Positions 51,023-59,455 of a DNA stretch of 64,000 bases are shown piece after piece; the stretch's first letter is position 1; each line of letters starts with the position of its first letter. The notes under the pieces are model-generated. The model did no database searches. It was not told the DNA's origin and saw nothing but the letters and a program-made list of their open reading frames with translations. This stretch comes from Streptomyces sp. NBC_01446 (GTDB taxonomy: Bacteria > Actinomycetota > Actinomycetes > Streptomycetales > Streptomycetaceae), in assembly GCF_026340095.1 (NCBI RefSeq), contig NZ_JAPEPO010000001.1, positions 4,731,501 to 4,795,500 on the forward strand, read 5' to 3'. The position numbers and the translations under genes were made by a program.

Positions 51023-51666
51023 CCATCGACTGGTCCTGGATATCGGAGCACACGTCCGACCTCACCACGCTCACGCTCTCGCACCTCCAGGCGGCGCTCT
51101 CCGCCGTCGTGCTGGGCCTGGTCATCTCGCTGCCGCTCGCCGTCGTCGCTCATCGCGTCAAGCCGCTGCGCGGCTTCCTGCTCGGGTTCTCGAACGTCCT
51201 GTTCACGATCCCGTCGATCGCGGTGTTCGTCCTGCTGCTCCCGGTCTCCGGGCTGACCCGCACCACCACGGTCATCGGCCTGACGATCTACACGCTCGTG
51301 GTGCTCCTGCGGAACACCGTCGAGGGCCTCGACTCGGTGCCGGCGAAGACCAAGGAGGCCGCGAAGGCCATGGGGACGCGCCCGCTGCGCACCCTGCTCA
51401 CCGTCGAACTGCCGCTCGCCCTGCCGGTGATCATGGCCGGGGTGCGCATCGCGACCGTCATGGCGATCTCCCTGGTCTCCGTGGCGACGTACATCGGCGA
51501 CGGCGGGCTCGGCCAGCTGTTCACCGACGGGTTCCAGCGCAACTTCCCGACCCCGGTCATCGCCGGCGTCGTGCTGACCCTGCTCCTCGCGCTCGCCGCG
51601 GACGCGGTCCTCGTCGCCGTGCAGTACGTGCTGACCCCCTGGACCCGCCGCCGGAGGAGTGCCTGA
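51019..51666 (+). CDS. ABC importer permease, OpuCB-like
   Basis: 215 residues, start overlapping the ATPase stop (ATGA). About five to six TM helices with the importer EAA loop in KEAAKAMGTRPLRTLLTVELPLALPVIMAGVR (read in pieces). Part of the quaternary-amine-type importer. Confidence 0.9.
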   Translation: MTIDWSWISEHTSDLTTLTLSHLQAALSAVVLGLVISLPLAVVAHRVKPLRGFLLGFSNVLFTIPSIAVFVLLLPVSGLTRTTTVIGLTIYTLVVLLRNTVEGLDSVPAKTKEAAKAMGTRPLRTLLTVELPLALPVIMAGVRIATVMAISLVSVATYIGDGGLGQLFTDGFQRNFPTPVIAGVVLTLLLALAADAVLVAVQYVLTPWTRRRRSA

Positions 51667-51667
51667 G

Positions 51668-52339
51668 ATGTACGAGCTCTTCAAGAACCTCGGCGCGTGG
51701 CTGGTCGACGGCGACCAGTGGGCGGGCCCCGACGGCATCGGGCACCGCCTCGCCGAGCACCTCCAGTACTCGCTGCTCGCCACGCTCATCGCGGCCGTCA
51801 TCGCACTGCCGCTCGGCCTGCTCATCGGCCACACCGGGCGCGGCGCGTTCCTCGCGATCAACCTGTCCAGCTTCGGCCGCGCGCTGCCGACCGTCGGTCT
51901 CGTCGTCCTCGTCTTCCTGGCGAGCGGCCTGTCCATGTGGCCGGTCTACATCGCGCTCGTGGCCCTCGCGGTCCCCTCGATCGTCACCAACACGTACGCG
52001 GGCATGAGCGCCGTCGACCCGGAGGTCAAGGACGCGGCGCGCGGCCAGGGCATGCGCGGCCACCAGGTCCTGTTCCAGGTGGAGCTGCCGCTCGCGATGC
52101 CGCTGATCATGACCGGCCTGCGGCTCGCCCTGATCCAGGTCGTCGCCACGGCGACCATCGCCGCGTACGTCTCCTTCGGCGGCCTCGGCCGCTACGTCTT
52201 CGACGGGCTCGCCCAGCGCGACCTCGTGCAGGTGCTCGGCGGTGCCGTCCTCGTGGCGGTCGTCGCCGTCGTACTCGACCTCGCGCTCTCGGCACTGCAG
52301 CGCGCCCTCTTCCGCCACCGCCCCGCCAAGTCGGCCTAG
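51668..52339 (+). CDS. ABC importer permease, OpuCD-like
   Basis: 223 residues from the ATG at 51668, chosen because GGAGGAG at 51653-51659 is optimally placed; a GTG at 51659 overlaps that site and is unlikely. Same permease family as the previous gene, EAA loop VKDAARGQGMRGHQVLFQV. It begins one base after the stop of the first permease, so the two form the hetero-dimeric channel of the importer. Confidence 0.9.
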   Translation: MYELFKNLGAWLVDGDQWAGPDGIGHRLAEHLQYSLLATLIAAVIALPLGLLIGHTGRGAFLAINLSSFGRALPTVGLVVLVFLASGLSMWPVYIALVALAVPSIVTNTYAGMSAVDPEVKDAARGQGMRGHQVLFQVELPLAMPLIMTGLRLALIQVVATATIAAYVSFGGLGRYVFDGLAQRDLVQVLGGAVLVAVVAVVLDLALSALQRALFRHRPAKSA

Positions 52340-52350
52340 GAGCACGCAAG

Positions 52351-53286
52351 ATGAACCGCAGGACTGTCATCGGCGGCCTGTTCGCCGCAGCCTCCGTCCC
52401 CGCGCTCGCCGCGTGCGGCGGCGGCATCACCTCCCTCGACGGCCAGGGCTCGGGCGGCGGGGGCGGCGGCTCCAGCAAGAACGGCGTCACCATCGGCACC
52501 GCCAACTTCACCGAGAACCAGGTGCTCGGCTACCTGTACGCGGCCGCCCTCGAAGCGGCCGGCGTGAAGACGAAGGTCCGTCCCAACCTCGGCACCCGCG
52601 AGATCCTCATCCCCGCCCTCGAGGGCGGCGACATCGACCTGCTCCCCGAGTACCAGGGCGCCCTCCTGCACTACCTCGACCCGAAGTCGAAGGCCACCGA
52701 GGAGGGCGAGATGCAGAACGCCCTCGCCGTCGCCCTGCCCAAGGGCCTGCAGATCCTGCCCTACGGCCTGGCGGAGGACTCCGACGCGTTCGTCGTCACC
52801 CGCGAGACGGCCAGGAAGTACAAGCTGACCTCGCTCGCCGACCTGGCGAACCACAACGGCAAGCTCGTCATCGGCGCCGCCCCCGAGGTGAAGAAGCGCC
52901 AGGTCGGCGCGGTCGGCCTGAAGGACGTGTACGGCGTCGAGTTCAAGGAGTTCAAGTCCCTCGACTCGTCGGGGCCGCTGGTCAAGGGCGCCCTGAAGAA
53001 GGGCGACGTCGACGTGGCGAACCTCTTCACCACCGACACGGACATCGTCGACAACCACTGGGTCGTCCTCACCGACCCCAAGAACCTCGTCCCCGGCCAG
53101 CACGTCGTCCCGCTCGTCGCCGACCGCAAGGCCGACTCGACGGTCCGCAAGGCGCTCGCGCGCCTGGGCAACGTACTGACGACGGAGCAGCTCACCGAGC
53201 TCAACCGGCAGGTGGACAAGGACAAGAAGGATCCCCAGGACGTCGCCGACGCGTACGCGCGTCAGCACGGGATCAGCAAGGGCTGA
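52351..53286 (+). CDS. Substrate-binding lipoprotein, OpuCC/OsmF-like
   Basis: 311 residues, ATG with AGGAG 9 bases upstream. Lipoprotein signal ends ALAACGGG (Cys 22) after RRT near the N-terminus. A Gly/Ser linker is followed by VTIGTANFTENQVLGYLYA and DIDLLPEYQGALLHY, the hallmark strands of the type II osmoprotectant-binding family (OpuAC/OsmX). Extracytoplasmic receptor of the importer encoded just upstream. I cannot read the ligand cage from sequence, so betaine, choline or an imidazole amino acid remain open. Confidence 0.9.
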   Translation: MNRRTVIGGLFAAASVPALAACGGGITSLDGQGSGGGGGGSSKNGVTIGTANFTENQVLGYLYAAALEAAGVKTKVRPNLGTREILIPALEGGDIDLLPEYQGALLHYLDPKSKATEEGEMQNALAVALPKGLQILPYGLAEDSDAFVVTRETARKYKLTSLADLANHNGKLVIGAAPEVKKRQVGAVGLKDVYGVEFKEFKSLDSSGPLVKGALKKGDVDVANLFTTDTDIVDNHWVVLTDPKNLVPGQHVVPLVADRKADSTVRKALARLGNVLTTEQLTELNRQVDKDKKDPQDVADAYARQHGISKG

Positions 53287-53300
53287 AGGAGAGTCGGATC

Positions 53301-54701
53301 ATGGCCGAAGCACTCGTGGAGCGGCGCTCCATCGACGTAGTACCCGACGCGGAACGCCACGGCACGGCGTTCTCGCAGTTCACGCTCTGGCTCGGCGCGA
53401 ACCTCCAGATCACCGCCGTCGTGACGGGCGCGCTCGCCGTCGTCTTCGGCGGCGACGTGGTCTGGTCGCTCGTCGGTCTCGTCGTCGGCAACCTGCTGGG
53501 CGGCGCCGTCATGGCGCTGCACTCGGCGCAGGGCCCCAGGCTCGGCCTGCCGCAGATGATCCAGTCCCGCGCTCAGTTCGGTGTGCGCGGCGCGGTCGTC
53601 CCGCTGCTCCTGGTGATCCTGATGTACATCGGGTTCTTCGCCAGCGGCAGCGTGCTCGCCGGGCAGGCCGTCGGCGAGCTCACGCATACCGGGGACACCA
53701 CGGGCATCGTCGTGTTCGCCCTGGTCACCGGGGCGATGGCGACCGTCGGCTACCGCGTCATCCACGCGCTCGGCCGGGTCGCCAGCATCGTGTGTGCGAT
53801 CGCCTTCGTCTACCTCGGCATCCGGCTCCTGGACCGGGTCGACCTCTCCGCGCTGCTGCACGACGCGCACTTCGACGCCCCGATGTTCCTGCTCGCCATC
53901 TCGCTCTCCGCGTCCTGGCAGCTCGCCTTCGGCCCGTACGTCGCGGACTACTCGCGCTATCTGCCCCGCACGACGTCGGCGAAGTCGACGTTCTGGTGGA
54001 CGCTGTCGGGGTCGGCGATCGGCTCGCAGTGGTCGATGACGTTCGGCGTCCTCGTCGCGGCGACGGCGGGCGCGAAGTTCCTCGACAACCAGGTCAGTTA
54101 CGTGGTCGGTCTCGGCGGCGCCGGGATCATCGCCTCGTTCCTGTACTTCGTGATCGCGCTCGGCAAGCTGACCATCAACGTGCTCAACACGTACGGCGGC
54201 TTCATGTCGATGGTGACGAGCGTCAGCGGATTCCGCGGGCAGAAGGTCCTCTCGCAGCGCGCCAGGGCCGTGTACATCGCGCTGATCATGATCGCGGGCA
54301 CGGCGGTCGCGCTGGTCGGCAAGGACAGCTTCCTGTCGTCCTTCAAGGACTTCCTGCTGTTCCTGCTGACGTTCTTCACGCCGTGGTCGGCGATCAACCT
54401 GGTCGACTACTACCTGATCTCCAAGGAGCGGTACGACATCCCGGCCCTCTCCGACCCGCACGGGCGCTACGGGGCCTGGCGCTGGGACGCGCTCTCCGTG
54501 TACGTCGTCGGGCTCCTGGCCCAGCTCCCGTTCCTCGCCACGGCCTTCTACACGGGCCCGCTCGTCGGGCCGCTCGGCGGCGCCGACATCTCCTGGATCG
54601 TGGGGCTCGTGGTGCCGGCCGTCCTGTACTGGGCCGTGGCCCGGCGCAACACGGCGCACATCCCCGAGCGGACGCTGCGTGAGCCGGTGGCGGCCGAGTA
54701 G
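53301..54701 (+). CDS. NCS1-family permease (cytosine/purine-type)
   Basis: 466 residues, ATG with GAAGGAG upstream, 14 bp after the binding protein, so likely in the same operon. Twelve TM helices; family features include SQFTLWLGANLQ in TM1 and the PQMIQSRAQFGVRG loop conserved in CodB/PurP-like transporters. These import nucleobases, hydantoins or allantoin; in Pseudomonas a member (HutTu) is the urocanate transporter of the hut locus. With hutU/F/I 4 kb away, urocanate is a plausible cargo. Substrate is inferred from context. Confidence 0.88.
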   Translation: MAEALVERRSIDVVPDAERHGTAFSQFTLWLGANLQITAVVTGALAVVFGGDVVWSLVGLVVGNLLGGAVMALHSAQGPRLGLPQMIQSRAQFGVRGAVVPLLLVILMYIGFFASGSVLAGQAVGELTHTGDTTGIVVFALVTGAMATVGYRVIHALGRVASIVCAIAFVYLGIRLLDRVDLSALLHDAHFDAPMFLLAISLSASWQLAFGPYVADYSRYLPRTTSAKSTFWWTLSGSAIGSQWSMTFGVLVAATAGAKFLDNQVSYVVGLGGAGIIASFLYFVIALGKLTINVLNTYGGFMSMVTSVSGFRGQKVLSQRARAVYIALIMIAGTAVALVGKDSFLSSFKDFLLFLLTFFTPWSAINLVDYYLISKERYDIPALSDPHGRYGAWRWDALSVYVVGLLAQLPFLATAFYTGPLVGPLGGADISWIVGLVVPAVLYWAVARRNTAHIPERTLREPVAAE

Positions 54702-54773
54702 GGCACGGCCCAGGGACAAGAGGGGGGTTAGCCCCACTGTCACGGCGGCGCCGGCTCCGTAACGTTGGCCGGT

Positions 54774-55199
54774 ATGGAAGCCCGTGACGCCGAACTCAAG
54801 AAGGAACTCGACGCCACCCTGCACGCACGCAGGGAACTCGGCGAAGAGTACGAGTCCGCGCTCGTCGACTCGTTCCTGGACAAGGTCGAGCAGCGCCTCG
54901 ACGGTGCCGTGGACCGCCGCGTGCGGCGGCAGCTGGCGGAGCAGCAGATGGTGGTCGCCCGGGGCGCGCGCTCCCCGCGCGGTGACGGCGACAGCTGGGG
55001 CGAGCGCTTCGGCTTCGGCATCGTCTCCCTGGTCCTCGCCATCCCGCTGTCCGCGATCGCCGTCGTCAACGCCGATCTGCCCGGCCTGCTGATCGCCTGG
55101 ACCGGCATCGTCGGGGTGAACGCGCTGCACGCGGTGCGGGGGATGCCGAGGTTCGGGGCGACGCGCAGGCAGCGCGAGACGTCGGACTGGGAGGACTGA
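54774..55199 (+). CDS. Small membrane protein with coiled-coil head
   Basis: 141 residues. Residues ~1-60 are charged and helical (EARDAELKKELDATLHARRELG, read in pieces), followed by RRVRRQLAEQQMVVARG, then two hydrophobic segments (FGIVSLVLAIPLSAIAVVNA and LPGLLIAWTGIVGVNAL). No family recognised with certainty. No Shine-Dalgarno; TAACGT (54760-54765) lies 8 bases upstream of the ATG with a TGTCAC-type hexamer before it, fitting a leaderless transcript. Confidence 0.7.
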   Translation: MEARDAELKKELDATLHARRELGEEYESALVDSFLDKVEQRLDGAVDRRVRRQLAEQQMVVARGARSPRGDGDSWGERFGFGIVSLVLAIPLSAIAVVNADLPGLLIAWTGIVGVNALHAVRGMPRFGATRRQRETSDWED

Positions 55200-55220
55200 G
55201 ACCCGGTACCGCCGCCCGGA

Positions 55221-55246
55221 GCGCCGCGCCCGTCGGGGCGCGGCGC
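55221..55246. terminator. Bidirectional hairpin between small membrane protein and roadblock gene
   Basis: 11-bp perfect stem (55221-55231 with 55236-55246), extended by an outer CCGCCC/GGGCGG pairing, between convergent stops. Confidence 0.75.
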
Positions 55247-55267
55247 CGTTCCTGGGCGGCGGGAGGC

Positions 55268-55642
55268 TCAGACCTCGAGGTCGGCCTCGATCTTCTTCAG
55301 CTGGTGGCGTGCCATCGCCAGATTGGCACGGCTCTTGTCGAGGACCAGGTAGAGGAAGAGGCCGTTGCCTGAGCGCCCCGACAGCAGGCGGATCAGGTGG
55401 TACTGGGTGCCGAGCGTGATCAGGATGTCCTCGATCTCGTCCTTGAGGCCGAGGTGCTCCATGGTGCGGAGCTTGGCCCGTACGACGTCGGTGTTGCCGG
55501 CGGCGGCCACTTCGAGGTCGAAGTCCTTGGTGCCGCCGATGGTGCCGAGCGCCATGCCGCTCGTGTAGTCGACGAGCGCGGCGGCGGCGGCGCCTTCGAT
55601 CGAGGTGACGGCGTCCTTGAGGGCGGCTTCGGTGTTGGCCAT
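55268..55642 (-). CDS. Roadblock/LC7 domain protein
   Basis: 124 residues, ATG start. Typical Roadblock/LC7 fold sequence: ALKDAVTSIEGAAAAALVDYTSGMALGTIG, then ILITLGTQYHLIRLL and GLFLYLVLDKSRANLAMARHQLKKIE (read in pieces). In bacteria these bind small Ras-like GTPases (MglB/CvnB role). Last gene of a four-gene minus-strand cluster of related proteins that lacks any GTPase, kinase or DUF742 gene. Confidence 0.88.
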   Translation of the reverse strand: MANTEAALKDAVTSIEGAAAAALVDYTSGMALGTIGGTKDFDLEVAAAGNTDVVRAKLRTMEHLGLKDEIEDILITLGTQYHLIRLLSGRSGNGLFLYLVLDKSRANLAMARHQLKKIEADLEV

Positions 55643-55682
55643 GGTCGGTCCTTTCGAGGGATCGCGTGTGCGGTGGTTTCGT

Positions 55683-56156
55683 TCAGGAAGCGGACTGGGG
55701 CGGTACGGGGCGGGTGGGCAGCCGCTGCTGCCGGGTCGACGGCCGGGGCTGGCGCCGGTCGGGCGCGGGCGGTTCGACGGGTGTCAGGACGTCCGCCACG
55801 AGTTCGCCGATACGCGCCCCGCAGCGGCGGCCCTCCAGGTGCAGGCGGCCGACGCTGATCTGGTCGTCCGCGAGCAGCGTCAGGACCGCGGACGGGCCGG
55901 CCGCGTAGGTGGCCACATAGCCGTGCGTGCCGCGCACGAGGAGTTCGCGGAGGTCGCCGCGCCCCGTCGCGTCGGCCATGCGCAGGGCCACACCGAGCGC
56001 GGCGGCGGTGAGCGCGGCGATACCCTCGGCCTCCACGCCCGGGGTGTCGTGGGCGAGGACGAGCCCGTCGACACCTGCCGCGAGCGCACCCGTGAGGCGG
56101 GGCACGCGGGCTCTCAACCGGTGCAGTTCTTCGAGGACTTCGGCCTCGGCCGTCAT
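55683..56156 (-). CDS. Roadblock/LC7-like protein with Pro/Arg tail
   Basis: 157 residues from the ATG at 56154-56156 (AGGAGA upstream). A roadblock-like core is visible (LTGALAAGVDGLVLAHDTPGVEAEGIAALTAAALGVALRMA and AVLTLLADDQISVGRLHLEGR, read in pieces), then a disordered Pro/Arg/Gln tail of ~40 residues. It is more diverged than its neighbour at 55268. Likely a binding partner within the same complex. Confidence 0.7.
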   Translation of the reverse strand: MTAEAEVLEELHRLRARVPRLTGALAAGVDGLVLAHDTPGVEAEGIAALTAAALGVALRMADATGRGDLRELLVRGTHGYVATYAAGPSAVLTLLADDQISVGRLHLEGRRCGARIGELVADVLTPVEPPAPDRRQPRPSTRQQRLPTRPVPPQSAS

Positions 56157-56194
56157 CAGCTGTCTCCTCTCGGCACGCTGGCGGAGCGCGCGTC

Positions 56195-56992
56195 TCACAG
56201 GGCCTCCAGCGCGTCTCTGAGGCGGCGTAACAGGGCGACATCGGGGTCGGTCGACGCCGCGCCCGCCCAGGCGGGCGCGGTCGGGGGCGGCAGCGGACGC
56301 GGTACCGCGGCCCGTACGAGGCCGGCGGCGGCGAGCCTGCGCAGATCCACCAGGGTGTGGAAGGCGGGCCTGCCGAGGACGTGGGAGATGTCGGCCGCGG
56401 TGCGCGCCCCGTCGACCAGGGCGAGCACGGCGCGCTGGCGCGGCGGGACCGCGGGGCTGTGGCCGCCGCCCTGTTCGAGCGGTGCCGTGTCAGCGGCGGC
56501 GTCGGGCCAGATGCCGTGTAGGAGCTCGCGCCGGCGCAGCGTCTCGGCCTCCACGGACGCGACGGAGACGGGGTGGACGGTGCCGAACCAGTGGGCGGCC
56601 CCGTAGCGGAAGCGGGCCGGGGCGCCGCTGGGCGCGAGTGCGAAGAACGCGGCGTCGTAGAGGGCGCCCAGGTGGCACAGTTCGAGCGCGCCGTCGGTGA
56701 GTCGGCCGCTCTCCACGAGGTACCGGCCGACCCGCTGCCGTGTCCCGGCCGCGTCGACGGCCTCCCACCAGCGGTCGGGGTGCAGGGCGCCGCCGGTGGT
56801 GAGCAGGACGTCGATGCCGGGCGTCGCGGGACTCTCGGCGTGCACGACCTGCCCGTCGGCGAGATAGAGCGTGCCGCGGTCGCGCAGCAGGGCGCCGGTG
56901 GCCCGCTCCTCGGCGAGGCGGCGCAGCATGGGGGAGACCCCGGCCGGTGTCGTGGTGCGGCCCTCGGCCCTGGCCGCCGCCGTCGTGGTCAC
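56195..56992 (-). CDS. DUF4388-like protein with C-terminal winged-helix region
   Basis: 265 residues, GTG start at 56990-56992 overlapping the upstream stop (GTGA). The N-terminal half (SPMLRRLAEERATGALLRDRGTLYLADGQVVHAES, read in pieces) has the 'group-wide low-complexity beta then G-x-I/V-x-x-A' pattern of DUF4388/PATAN domains seen in gliding and signalling proteins. The C-terminal half (PPRQRAVLALVDGARTAADISHVLGRPAFHTLVDLRRLAAAGLV) reads as a winged helix. A possible adaptor or regulator in a roadblock pathway. Family calls are tentative. Confidence 0.55.
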   Translation of the reverse strand: MTTTAAARAEGRTTTPAGVSPMLRRLAEERATGALLRDRGTLYLADGQVVHAESPATPGIDVLLTTGGALHPDRWWEAVDAAGTRQRVGRYLVESGRLTDGALELCHLGALYDAAFFALAPSGAPARFRYGAAHWFGTVHPVSVASVEAETLRRRELLHGIWPDAAADTAPLEQGGGHSPAVPPRQRAVLALVDGARTAADISHVLGRPAFHTLVDLRRLAAAGLVRAAVPRPLPPPTAPAWAGAASTDPDVALLRRLRDALEAL

Positions 56993-57468
56993 CCGAGCAC
57001 CAGCCGGTCCGCCATCTCGCCGAGCCGGATGCGGGACAGCGCCAGGTTGCCCTGTTCGCGGTCGAGCCAGAGATGGAGGAAGACGCTGCTGTCGAACGTG
57101 GTCCGCACGAAGCGCAGTACGTGATAGCCGTCCCGGCTGGTGACGATGACGTCCTCGACCGGCGGCTCGCCGGCGGACCAGTCAGCGCCCCCCGCGGGTG
57201 CGAAGGCGCGGTGCTCGGCCGTCATCCGGGCCAGCTCGGCGGCCTCCGCGGCGGTCGCCTCGTGGTCCCCGTTCGGCGAGTCCCCGACGGTGCCGAGGGC
57301 GAGTCCGCTGGTCCAGTCGACCACGGAGGCACCCCGCGCACCGGGCAGCCGCATGGCTTCCAGCAGGCACTCGTCGATTCCGGGCACACCGGACTCCTCC
57401 CGTACGTGACGTTCGGCCGTGTGCACGACGTTACGCAACGTACGGAGGCCAGGTGAGGGTTCTGGCAT
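56989..57468 (-). CDS. Roadblock/LC7-like protein
   Basis: 159 residues from the ATG at 57466-57468; an ATG at 57483 is an alternative (neither has a clear ribosome site). Core: PGIDECLLEAMRLPGARGASVVDWTSGLALGTVGD, then VEDVIVTSRDGYHVLRFVR and SVFLHLWLDREQGNLALSRIRLGEMADRLV (read in pieces), closely parallel to the protein at 55268. First gene of the cluster. Confidence 0.8.
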   Translation of the reverse strand: MPEPSPGLRTLRNVVHTAERHVREESGVPGIDECLLEAMRLPGARGASVVDWTSGLALGTVGDSPNGDHEATAAEAAELARMTAEHRAFAPAGGADWSAGEPPVEDVIVTSRDGYHVLRFVRTTFDSSVFLHLWLDREQGNLALSRIRLGEMADRLVLG

Positions 57469-57790
57469 TTTCCGGTGGAACATGCGTGGGGCGACTAAAA
57501 TCCGCCAACCGGCCTGATACCCGCGGGAGTCGGGGGTGCCGCCCTGCCCGGAGGAAGCCCCTCTGCGTGGCCCTCCCGGAGCCCTCTCAGGGCCCCCTCG
57601 CAGCCCCCTCGGGGCTCCGGCAGGGCCCTCCGGAGCGTTGCCCGCCGGACCTTCCTGAAGATCTCCGTGACCAGGCAATCACCCATGTCCGGCGCGGCGG
57701 CGCGGCAACCGGCCGCGGAGATGTATTGACTAGCTCTATTCAGAACGCCAGGATGTGAATAACTACGGCAACAGTTTCTAGGAGGCAGCC
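57469..57790. promoter_or_regulatory. 322-bp region upstream of hutU
   Basis: No gene. The first part has short GC repeats of the GGCCCTCCGG/GGGGCTCC kind (57560-57640). The last ~70 bases are AT-rich and hold the hutU promoter (see separate entry). Confidence 0.6.
57726..57761 (+). promoter_or_regulatory. hutU promoter with TATTCA/TGAATA dyad
   Basis: -35 TTGACT (57726-57731), 17-bp spacer, -10 CAGGAT (57749-57754). The arms TATTCA (57737-57742) and TGAATA (57756-57761) flank the -10. The octamer TATTCAGA recurs at 49859-49866 next to another TTGACA. Likely SigA-type promoter with an overlapping repressor site. Confidence 0.65.
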
Positions 57791-59455
57791 ATGTCAGGAC
57801 CCCGCCCCGTACGAGCCCCGCGCGGTACGGAACTGAACACCCTGGGATGGCAGCAGGAGGGTGCCCTGCGAATGCTCATGAACAACCTCGACGCAGAGGT
57901 CGCCGAGTACCCCGACAAGCTGGTCGTCTACGGGGGCACCGGCAAGGCGGCCCGGTCCTGGGAGGCGTACGACGCGATCGTGCGCACGCTCAAGACGCTG
58001 AAGTCGGACGAGACCCTCCTCGTGCAGTCCGGCAAGCCGGTCGGTGTCATGCGCACCAGCGAGTGGGCGCCGCGCGTGCTGCTCGCCAACTCCAACCTGG
58101 TGGGCGACTGGGCCAACTGGGAGGAGTTCCGCAAGCTGGAGGCCGAGGGCCTCACCATGTACGGCCAGATGACGGCCGGCTCGTGGATCTACATCGGCTC
58201 GCAGGGCATCGTCCAGGGCACGTACGAGACCTTCGGCGCGGTCGCCCGTAAGAAGTTCAACGGCACTCTCGCCGGCACGATCACCCTCACCGCCGGCGTC
58301 GGCGGCATGGGCGGCGCCCAGCCCCTCGCCGTGACGATGAACGAGGGCGTCGCGATCTGCGTCGACGTCGACGAGACCCGCATCGACCGCCGCATCGGCA
58401 CCCGCTACCTGGACGTCAAGGCCGACAACCTCGACCACGCCCTGGAGCTCGCGGTCCAGGCCCGCGACGAGCGCCGCGGCCTGTCCATCGGCGTCGTCGG
58501 CAACGCCGCCGAGATCTTCCCGGAGCTGCTGCGCCGCGACGCCCCGATCGACATCGTCACCGACCAGACCTCCGCCCACGACCCGCTGGCCTACCTGCCC
58601 GTCGGCATCTCGGTCGAGGACTGGGACAAGGAGCGCGAGGCCGACCCGGCCGGCTTCACCGACAAGGCGCGCCACTCGATGCGCCTCCACGTCGAGGCCA
58701 TGCTCGGCTTCCTCGACAAGGGCGCCGAGGTCTTCGACTACGGCAACTCCATCCGCGACGAGGCCCGCAAGGCCGGCTGCGAGCGCGCCTTCGACTTCCC
58801 CGGCTTCGTCCCGGCGCACATCCGCCCGCTGTTCGAGGAGGGCCTCGGCCCGTTCCGCTGGGCCGCCCTGTCCGGCGACCCGGAGGACATCGCCAAGACG
58901 GACAAGGCGATCAAGGAGCTGTTCCCGGAGAACAAGCACCTGCACCGCTGGATCGACATGGCCGGCGAGCGGATCGCCTTCGAGGGTCTCCCGGCGCGTA
59001 TCTGCTGGCTCGGCTACGGCGAGCGCCACCTGGCCGGCCTGAAGTTCAACGAGATGGTCGCCTCCGGCGAGCTCTCCGCCCCGGTCGCCATCGGCCGTGA
59101 CCACCTCGACTCCGGCTCGGTCGCCTCCCCGTACCGCGAGACCGAGGCGATGAAGGACGGCTCCGACGCCATCGCCGACTGGCCGCTGCTCAACGCCCTG
59201 GTCAACACCTCCTCCGGTGCCACCTGGGTCTCCATCCACCACGGCGGCGGCGTCGGTATGGGCCGCTCCATCCACGCGGGTCAGGTGTGCGTCGCGGACG
59301 GCACCGAGCTGGCCGCGCAGAAGATCGAGCGCGTCCTCACCAACGACCCCGGCATGGGCGTCATCCGTCACGTCGACGCGGGCTACGAGCACGCCGCCGA
59401 CGTCGCGGCCGAGCGCGGGGTGCGGGTGCCGATGCGCGAGGGTGACGACGCGTGA
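57791..59455 (+). CDS. hutU: Urocanate hydratase
   Basis: 554 residues, normal length. Adds water to urocanate to give 4-imidazolone-5-propionate with tightly bound NAD+. ATG with AGGAGG 6-11 bases upstream. Features: NAD-binding GTLAGTITLTAGVGGMGGAQPLA (read in pieces), VDQTSAHDPLAYLPVG region (TDQTSAHDPLAYLPVG), the conserved Cys in RKAGCERAFDFPGFVPA and GDPEDIAKTDKA. First gene of the hut operon; its stop overlaps the next start (GTGA). Confidence 0.97.
   Translation: MSGPRPVRAPRGTELNTLGWQQEGALRMLMNNLDAEVAEYPDKLVVYGGTGKAARSWEAYDAIVRTLKTLKSDETLLVQSGKPVGVMRTSEWAPRVLLANSNLVGDWANWEEFRKLEAEGLTMYGQMTAGSWIYIGSQGIVQGTYETFGAVARKKFNGTLAGTITLTAGVGGMGGAQPLAVTMNEGVAICVDVDETRIDRRIGTRYLDVKADNLDHALELAVQARDERRGLSIGVVGNAAEIFPELLRRDAPIDIVTDQTSAHDPLAYLPVGISVEDWDKEREADPAGFTDKARHSMRLHVEAMLGFLDKGAEVFDYGNSIRDEARKAGCERAFDFPGFVPAHIRPLFEEGLGPFRWAALSGDPEDIAKTDKAIKELFPENKHLHRWIDMAGERIAFEGLPARICWLGYGERHLAGLKFNEMVASGELSAPVAIGRDHLDSGSVASPYRETEAMKDGSDAIADWPLLNALVNTSSGATWVSIHHGGGVGMGRSIHAGQVCVADGTELAAQKIERVLTNDPGMGVIRHVDAGYEHAADVAAERGVRVPMREGDDA

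Noticed and set aside
51659..51667. GTG at 51659 as start of the second importer permease
   Set aside because: It lies within the GGAGGAG ribosome site; ATG 51668 is correctly spaced.
53262..55130. Long minus-strand open frame opposite the NCS1 permease
   Set aside because: Arg/Asp/Glu-rich shadow translation without family features; the plus-strand transporter explains the codon bias.
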